Of a stretch of DNA of 52,859 nucleotides, positions 48,918 through 52,859 are shown piece by piece. The notes under the pieces were generated by a model, which had not been told where the DNA came from, searched no databases, and saw only the letters and a program-made list of their open reading frames with translations. The stretch lies in assembly GCF_001468465.1 (NCBI RefSeq), contig NZ_LNSA01000030.1, positions 1 to 52,859 of the forward strand, read 5' to 3'. The translations under genes and the position numbers were made by a program. Source of the stretch: Sphingopyxis sp. H115. Its GTDB lineage: Bacteria; Pseudomonadota; Alphaproteobacteria; Sphingomonadales; Sphingomonadaceae. Position 1 is the stretch's first letter, and the number at the start of each line of letters is the position of its first letter.

Positions 48918-49405
48918 TGAGCTACGCCCTCTCCTTCACCGCGACCGATCCCGCCGAGCTGTGGGCCGAGGCGGGCGATGCCGCCGCGGCCCTTGTCGCG
49001 GGCGAGCCCGATGGCATCGCCAATATGGCGAATGTCGCGGCGCTGATCTGGCAGGCGATCCCCGACCTCAATTGGGCGGGGTTCTATCGTTTCGACGGGA
49101 CCGAGCTCGTGCTCGGCCCCTTCCAGGGCAAGGCGGCGTGCATCCGCATCCCGCTGGAAAAGGGCGTGTGCGGCGCCGCGGCGCGGCTGCGCGCGACCCA
49201 GCGCATCGACGATGTCCACGCCTTTCCCGGCCATATCGCGTGCGACGCCGACAGCCGCAGCGAGCTGGTCGTGCCGGTGATCGCGCACGACCAGCTGGTC
49301 GGCGTGCTCGACCTCGACAGCCCGCGCCCCGCGCGCTTCACCACCAACGACCAGGCAGGCGCCGAGGCGCTCGTCGCACGCATCGCGAGTGCGCTCGCGG
49401 GATAG
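48917..49405 (+). CDS. msrC: Free methionine-(R)-sulfoxide reductase (GAF fold)
   Basis: A 162-residue single GAF-domain protein. Cys75, Cys85 and Cys109 keep the spacing (10 and 24) of the three catalytic cysteines of fRMsr; the motifs N-W-A-G-F-Y, G-K-A-A-C-I-R-I-P and H-I-A-C-D-A-D-S-R-S-E are present. It reduces free Met-R-sulfoxide with thioredoxin. Co-translated with the peptidase. Confidence 0.92.
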   Translation: MSYALSFTATDPAELWAEAGDAAAALVAGEPDGIANMANVAALIWQAIPDLNWAGFYRFDGTELVLGPFQGKAACIRIPLEKGVCGAAARLRATQRIDDVHAFPGHIACDADSRSELVVPVIAHDQLVGVLDLDSPRPARFTTNDQAGAEALVARIASALAG

Positions 49406-49556
49406 ACTTGCCGCGTGGCCGCAGCACCACCAAGGCGCGCCGCGTCCCAGTCGTCACCGAACGTCTATAACGAAAATTTACCTTCTCCGGTTACGGTTGG
49501 ATCGGGACCATAATAATCGGTCGACGTGGGGGTCGGGCGACAGAGATGAGTCGCGC

Positions 49557-50012
49557 ATGTCGAATCCCGAGGCTTCCCCGGCCTCTTCCGCCCCTTCCGA
49601 CAAGCGCCAGCCGCGCCAGTCGCGGCTGGTGAAGGCGGCGCTCGCCTGCTCGCGACTCGGGCAATTCGACATTACGATCCGTAACGTCTCCGAAACCGGC
49701 ATCGGCGGCCAGGGACCCGCGCCCTTGCACATCGGCGAACGGATCACCCTCCTCCTTCCCGGGCACGACCCGATGCTCGGCACGGTGCGCTGGGTCGTCG
49801 AGAAGAAATTCGGGATTGAAACCGACCGCGTGATCGACACCAGCCTTTTGCGCGCCGCGCACGGCGGCGCCGTGCCCGCATCGCATGCCGTCGCTTCGGG
49901 ATTCGAAATCATTCCGCCCCCGACCGCCCCGGTGCGACGGCCTGGCCTCGTCCTCGGCGCGGCACAGCCGGCGCATTTCGGGCGCAGCGTCTGGCGCGGC
50001 AAGGCCCAATAG
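49557..50012 (+). CDS. PilZ domain protein
   Basis: A 151-residue protein with R-Q-P-R-Q-S-R (RxxxR-like) and N-V-S-E-T-G-I-G-G (D/N-x-S-x-x-G), the c-di-GMP-binding motifs of PilZ. A Pro-rich tail of about 35 residues follows. Start 49557 is the first Met that gives the domain; the ribosome site is weak. Positioned near ctrA but on the other strand. Confidence 0.8.
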   Translation: MSNPEASPASSAPSDKRQPRQSRLVKAALACSRLGQFDITIRNVSETGIGGQGPAPLHIGERITLLLPGHDPMLGTVRWVVEKKFGIETDRVIDTSLLRAAHGGAVPASHAVASGFEIIPPPTAPVRRPGLVLGAAQPAHFGRSVWRGKAQ

Positions 50013-50062
50013 CGCGCGGCAACGCGCGAGCGTTCCGACAGGAGGCCGGCGACCCGCAAAGG

Positions 50063-50090
50063 AAAACCGGCGCGGATCGCTCCGCGCCGG
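50063..50090 (-). terminator. Rho-independent terminator of ctrA
   Basis: On the minus strand a perfect 10-bp stem (arms 50081-50090 and 50067-50076) closes on GCGA and is followed by TTTT (50066-50063). It starts 35 bp after the ctrA stop. Same tetraloop as the hppA terminator. Confidence 0.88.
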
Positions 50091-50124
50091 CTTCCCTCGG
50101 TAACCTTATGTGAAACGTTTCGCG

Positions 50125-50832
50125 TCAGGCGACGCGGCGCACCTCATTGCCTTCGTCGTCGATGTCGCGAAGGACGTAACCGCGGCCCCAGACCGTCTCG
50201 ATGTAATTTTCGCCGCCGCAGGCCAGCGCCAGCTTCTTGCGCAGCTTGCAGATGAAGACGTCGATGATCTTCAGTTCGGGTTCGTCCATCCCGCCGTAAA
50301 GGTGGTTCAGGAACATTTCTTTGGTCAGCGTCGTGCCCTTGCGCAAGCTGAGCAGCTCGAGCATCTGATATTCCTTGCCGGTCAGATGCACGCGCGTCGT
50401 GTCGACCTCGACCGTCTTGGTATCGAGGTTGACCGCGAGCTTGCCGGTCTTGATGACGCTCTGGCTGTGGCCCTTCGAGCGACGGACGACCGCATGGATG
50501 CGGGCGACCAGCTCGTCGCGGTGGAACGGCTTGGTGACATAATCGTCGGCGCCAAAGCCGAACGAGCGCACCTTCGAATCCATTTCCGAAATGCCTGACA
50601 GGATCAGCACCGGCGTCTGCACCTTGGCGGTGCGCAGCTTCTTCAGCACGTCATAGCCGTGCATGTCGGGCAGGTTCAGGTCGAGCAGGATGATGTCGTA
50701 ATCATAGAGCTTACCCAGGTCCAAGCCTTCCTCACCCAGATCGGTGGTATAGACGTTGAAGCCTTCGGTCGTGAGCATCGTATCGATCGCTTTCGCGGTC
50801 GTCGGCTCGTCCTCGATCAGCAGTACGCGCAT
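50125..50832 (-). CDS. ctrA: Cell-cycle response regulator CtrA
   Basis: A 235-residue OmpR-type response regulator. The receiver has the acid pocket E-D-E and phospho-acceptor Asp51 in [11 protein letters not shown]; the C-terminal winged helix has [12 protein letters not shown] and a [16 protein letters not shown] motif specific to CtrA. It controls cell cycle, motility and DNA exchange genes in Alphaproteobacteria. Start 50832 is the true M-R-V-L-L-I-E-D-E; the upstream frame is not protein. A perfect CtrA box and a GANTC site lie upstream. Confidence 0.97.
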   Translation of the reverse strand: MRVLLIEDEPTTAKAIDTMLTTEGFNVYTTDLGEEGLDLGKLYDYDIILLDLNLPDMHGYDVLKKLRTAKVQTPVLILSGISEMDSKVRSFGFGADDYVTKPFHRDELVARIHAVVRRSKGHSQSVIKTGKLAVNLDTKTVEVDTTRVHLTGKEYQMLELLSLRKGTTLTKEMFLNHLYGGMDEPELKIIDVFICKLRKKLALACGGENYIETVWGRGYVLRDIDDEGNEVRRVA

Positions 50833-50959
50833 TGGGCACCCCTTGATTGTTCCCACGATAATCCCGCGAACCGATCGCGTGACTATCAAGGATGTCACCG
50901 ACCAACCCCCGTTGCAGGACTGCCGGAACATTAACCACGAAACTAATGAAGGGAAAAGG

Positions 50960-50974
50960 TTAATTTTGATTTAA
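50960..50974. promoter_or_regulatory. CtrA box (TTAA-N7-TTAA)
   Basis: TTAA (50960-50963), seven bases, TTAA (50971-50974) followed by CCC exactly matches the CtrA binding consensus. It is 128 bp upstream of the ctrA ATG; a TTAACC half-site is at 50931-50936. Probable autoregulation. Confidence 0.75.
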
Positions 50975-50989
50975 CCCGCACAAGTCCAC

Positions 50990-50994
50990 GAGTC
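50990..50994. promoter_or_regulatory. GANTC (CcrM) methylation site upstream of ctrA
   Basis: GAGTC is the only GANTC in the 184-bp ctrA upstream region. In Caulobacter a GANTC in the ctrA promoter links transcription to the replication fork; here the position, beyond the CtrA box, fits a similar role but may be chance. Confidence 0.45.
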
Positions 50995-51016
50995 GCGCCT
51001 TATTTGCAACAGTCGG

Positions 51017-51970
51017 TCAGGCCCTTTCCGGACTATGGTGAAGCGCCAGATGGCGATCATGTGCCCCGCTGCAGGACATTTTGAGCGTATCGACCAGATG
51101 GTCCGACAACGCGCGGACGCGCGCCGGACGCAGCCGCGACGGCGGCGACAAAAGGTGCAGGTGCGACTGCGGCAGCGACCAATCGGTCAGGATCGGGACG
51201 ACCGCGCCCGAGGCCAGAGCTTCGGCGGCAATGAAGTCCGGCAGCACCGCAATCCCGACCCCGGCGACGATCAACGGCACCATGACATCGCCGTTATTTG
51301 CGAACAGCGGCCCCGTGGGCAGCACGGTCGCCTCCTCGTCCTTGCGACGGAAATGCAGCGGCATGGCGCGCTGGCGGTGACCATAGCCGATCAGCCGGTG
51401 GCCGGCGAGATCGAGCGGGTGCCTCGGCTCTCCATGCTTCTCCAGATAGGCCGGGCTCGCGATCACCGACGCCGCCACCGGCGCGATCGTGCGCGCGAGC
51501 AGGCTCGAGTCGGCTAGCGGCGATATGCGCAGCGTCAAATCGATCCCCTCGGCCACCGGATCGTTGCGCGCGTCGCTCAGCAGGACCTCGATCTCGACCG
51601 CCGGATGCCGGTCGAGAAAGGCCGCGAGCGGCGGGCCGAGCACCTTGATCCCGAAACTCATCGGCGCGGCGAGGCGGATCGGGCCCGCCAGGTCGACGCG
51701 GTCGCCGCGCGCCGCTTCGGTGGCGGCGGTCGCCGCCGCGACCATCGCGCGCGCCTCGTCGAGCAGCCCCGCCCCCGCGGTCGACACCGCGACCACGCGC
51801 GAGCTCCGGTGCAGCAGCGTGATGCCCAGCGAGGCCTCGAGCCGCGTCACCGCCTTCGACACGCTGGCCTTCGACAGGCCGAGCGCGGCGGCGGCGGCGG
51901 TAAAGCTGCCACCATCGGCGACGGCGACAAAACAGGCCCAGCCTTCATAATCGGGAAGCGCCACGAACAC
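51017..51970 (-). CDS. LysR-family transcriptional regulator
   Basis: A 317-residue LysR regulator with an N-terminal winged helix (F-V-A-V-A-D-G-G-S-F-T-A-A-A-A-A-L-G, S-K-A-S-V-S-K-A-V-T-R-L-E, L-L-H-R-S-S-R) and a periplasmic-binding-like effector domain. Divergent from a pirin gene; LysR proteins controlling divergent pirin (quercetinase-like) genes are common. Confidence 0.93.
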   Translation of the reverse strand: MFVALPDYEGWACFVAVADGGSFTAAAAALGLSKASVSKAVTRLEASLGITLLHRSSRVVAVSTAGAGLLDEARAMVAAATAATEAARGDRVDLAGPIRLAAPMSFGIKVLGPPLAAFLDRHPAVEIEVLLSDARNDPVAEGIDLTLRISPLADSSLLARTIAPVAASVIASPAYLEKHGEPRHPLDLAGHRLIGYGHRQRAMPLHFRRKDEEATVLPTGPLFANNGDVMVPLIVAGVGIAVLPDFIAAEALASGAVVPILTDWSLPQSHLHLLSPPSRLRPARVRALSDHLVDTLKMSCSGAHDRHLALHHSPERA

Positions 51971-51978
51971 CTCATGAT

Positions 51979-52019
51979 TGGAAACGATGGTTTTCCATCT
52001 ACGCTATTTTAGAAACGAT
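51979..52019. promoter_or_regulatory. Candidate LysR operator region
   Basis: A TGGAAA-N7-TTTCCA dyad (51979-51997) and a direct repeat GAAACGAT at 51981-51988 and 52012-52019, 31 bp apart (three helical turns), lie between the divergent LysR and pirin genes. Confidence 0.5.
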
Positions 52020-52097
52020 CCAAGAGCCTATTTTGTCCTCAACAGATGAACGCCGCCGGGCACCAAAGCGCCGGGCGGCGAAGAAAGGACAAGGCCA

Positions 52098-52805
52098 ATG
52101 ATCGACATTCGGAAATTCGACACGCTGGGCCACGCCAACCATGGCTGGCTCGACGCTCGTCATCATTTTTCCTTCGCCAATTATTACGAGCCCGACCGCA
52201 TGGGTTGGGGCGCGCTGCGCGTCTGGAACGACGATAAAATCGCCGCCCAGTCGGGTTTCCCGCCGCACCCGCACCGCGACATGGAAATCATCACCTATGT
52301 GCGCACCGGCGCGATCACGCACCGCGACAGCATGGGCAACAGCGGCCGCACCGCAGCGGGCGATGTGCAGGTGATGAGCGCGGGCACCGGCGTGACGCAC
52401 AGCGAGTTCAACCTAGAGGATGAGGAAACGACGCTGTTCCAGATCTGGATCATGCCCGACCGCGACGGCGGCAATCCCGGCTGGGGCGCGCGCCAGTTCC
52501 CCAAGGCCGACCGGTCGGGACAGTTCGTGACGCTGGCGAGCGGGATCGATGGCGACGTTGAAGGATTTGGGGCCCTCCCGATCCGCGCCAACGCCCGCGT
52601 CGCTGCCGCCACGGTGAATGCGGGCGAGAGCGTCTCCTACAACCTCGAAGACGGACGCCACGCCTATCTGGTCGCTGCCAAGGGCCGCATCCGGGTCAAT
52701 GGGACGGACGCCGATCCGCGCGACGGCATCGCGATCCGCGATGTCGGCACGATCGAGGTCGAGGCGCTCGACGACGCCGAACTGGTTCTCGTCGACAGCC
52801 TCTGA
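52098..52805 (+). CDS. Pirin family protein (YhaK-like)
   Basis: A 235-residue bicupin pirin. It has the opening R-H-H-F-S-F-A-N-Y, metal ligands in F-P-P-H-P-H-R-D-M-E (His-His-His/Glu) and G-T-G-V-T-H-S-E-F-N. The shorter length fits the YhaK subgroup, some of which oxidise quercetin or sense redox. The GAAAGGA site precedes the ATG. Divergent from LysR. Confidence 0.92.
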   Translation: MIDIRKFDTLGHANHGWLDARHHFSFANYYEPDRMGWGALRVWNDDKIAAQSGFPPHPHRDMEIITYVRTGAITHRDSMGNSGRTAAGDVQVMSAGTGVTHSEFNLEDEETTLFQIWIMPDRDGGNPGWGARQFPKADRSGQFVTLASGIDGDVEGFGALPIRANARVAAATVNAGESVSYNLEDGRHAYLVAAKGRIRVNGTDADPRDGIAIRDVGTIEVEALDDAELVLVDSL

Positions 52806-52859
52806 CGAAGCCCCCGGCCGCCGCCCCCCCTCCCCGGCGGCCGGGGGCTTCGTCAGAGG
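52799..52859 (+). terminator. 25-bp perfect hairpin at the window end
   Basis: The left arm (52799-52823) begins CCTCTGACGAAGCC and includes the pirin stop codon; its exact complement is 52835-52859, the last base of the window, with an 11-base C-rich loop. No T-run can be seen because the sequence ends. It may be a terminator, or a fold-back artefact at a contig end. Confidence 0.6.

Overview
This 52.9 kb window looks like chromosomal DNA from a sphingomonad (Alphaproteobacteria, Sphingomonadales; Sphingopyxis-like by gene content). The evidence is high G+C, strong GC3 codon bias (which creates very long antisense open frames), a CtrA cell-cycle regulator with an upstream TTAA-N7-TTAA box and a GANTC site, an exosortase-A-associated gene set, split cobS/cobT, a bolA/dnaJ/cobS neighbourhood and a TonB-dependent receptor of sphingomonad type. 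The genus is an inference; no rRNA or tRNA is present to anchor it. I see no CRISPR array, prophage, insertion sequence or transposase.

Layout. 1-4731: edge of an exosortase A (XrtA/PEP-CTERM) locus, with a PLP decarboxylase (cut by the window edge) and AMP-forming acyl ligase on the minus strand facing a GNAT-like acyltransferase, acyl carrier protein and two alpha/beta hydrolases on the plus strand. 4710-9817: thioredoxin reductase, a methyltransferase, a caspase-like gene remnant, a K+-independent H+-pyrophosphatase and thiL. 8888-12254: hisG-hisD-nusB-thiL as one tight minus-strand run. 12294-16175: a DUF2332 protein, pirin-cupin-bolA with overlapping start and stop codons, a J-domain protein and an NTF2-like protein. 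16268-23111: cobS and cobT, the aerobic cobaltochelatase subunits, separated by about 4 kb of unrelated genes (DUF5694, a lipoprotein hydrolase, an MFS transporter coupled to a 43-residue membrane peptide).

23342-30138: two small envelope proteins, an acetolactate-synthase-like ThDP enzyme and an aldehyde dehydrogenase separated by an intergenic repeat, then a metallophosphoesterase-glycosyltransferase pair. 30135-36535: a TonB-dependent receptor with a Gly/Arg-rich loop, guaA, a DsbB-like membrane protein, a divergent HxlR regulator/GST pair and a GFA-family protein. 36554-38868: ahpF and ahpC. 39024-43954: a small unknown protein, an O6-alkylguanine-DNA methyltransferase, purT, pgsA-moaD-moaE and an LplT-like transporter. 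44298-46660: a GbsR regulator with a DUF4166 protein and a saccharopine-dehydrogenase-like protein. 46761-50012: prolyl oligopeptidase, free methionine-R-sulfoxide reductase and a PilZ protein. 50125-52805: ctrA, a LysR regulator and a divergent pirin.

Most genes are housekeeping or stress-defence functions (thiol/peroxide control, purines, histidine, molybdopterin, phospholipid). The least explained parts are the exosortase-associated acyl/amine module, the small coupled membrane peptide, several inverted intergenic repeats and a 25-bp perfect hairpin exactly at the right end of the window. I found no clearly new multi-gene defence or mobile system; the exosortase-associated module is the best candidate for undescribed chemistry.
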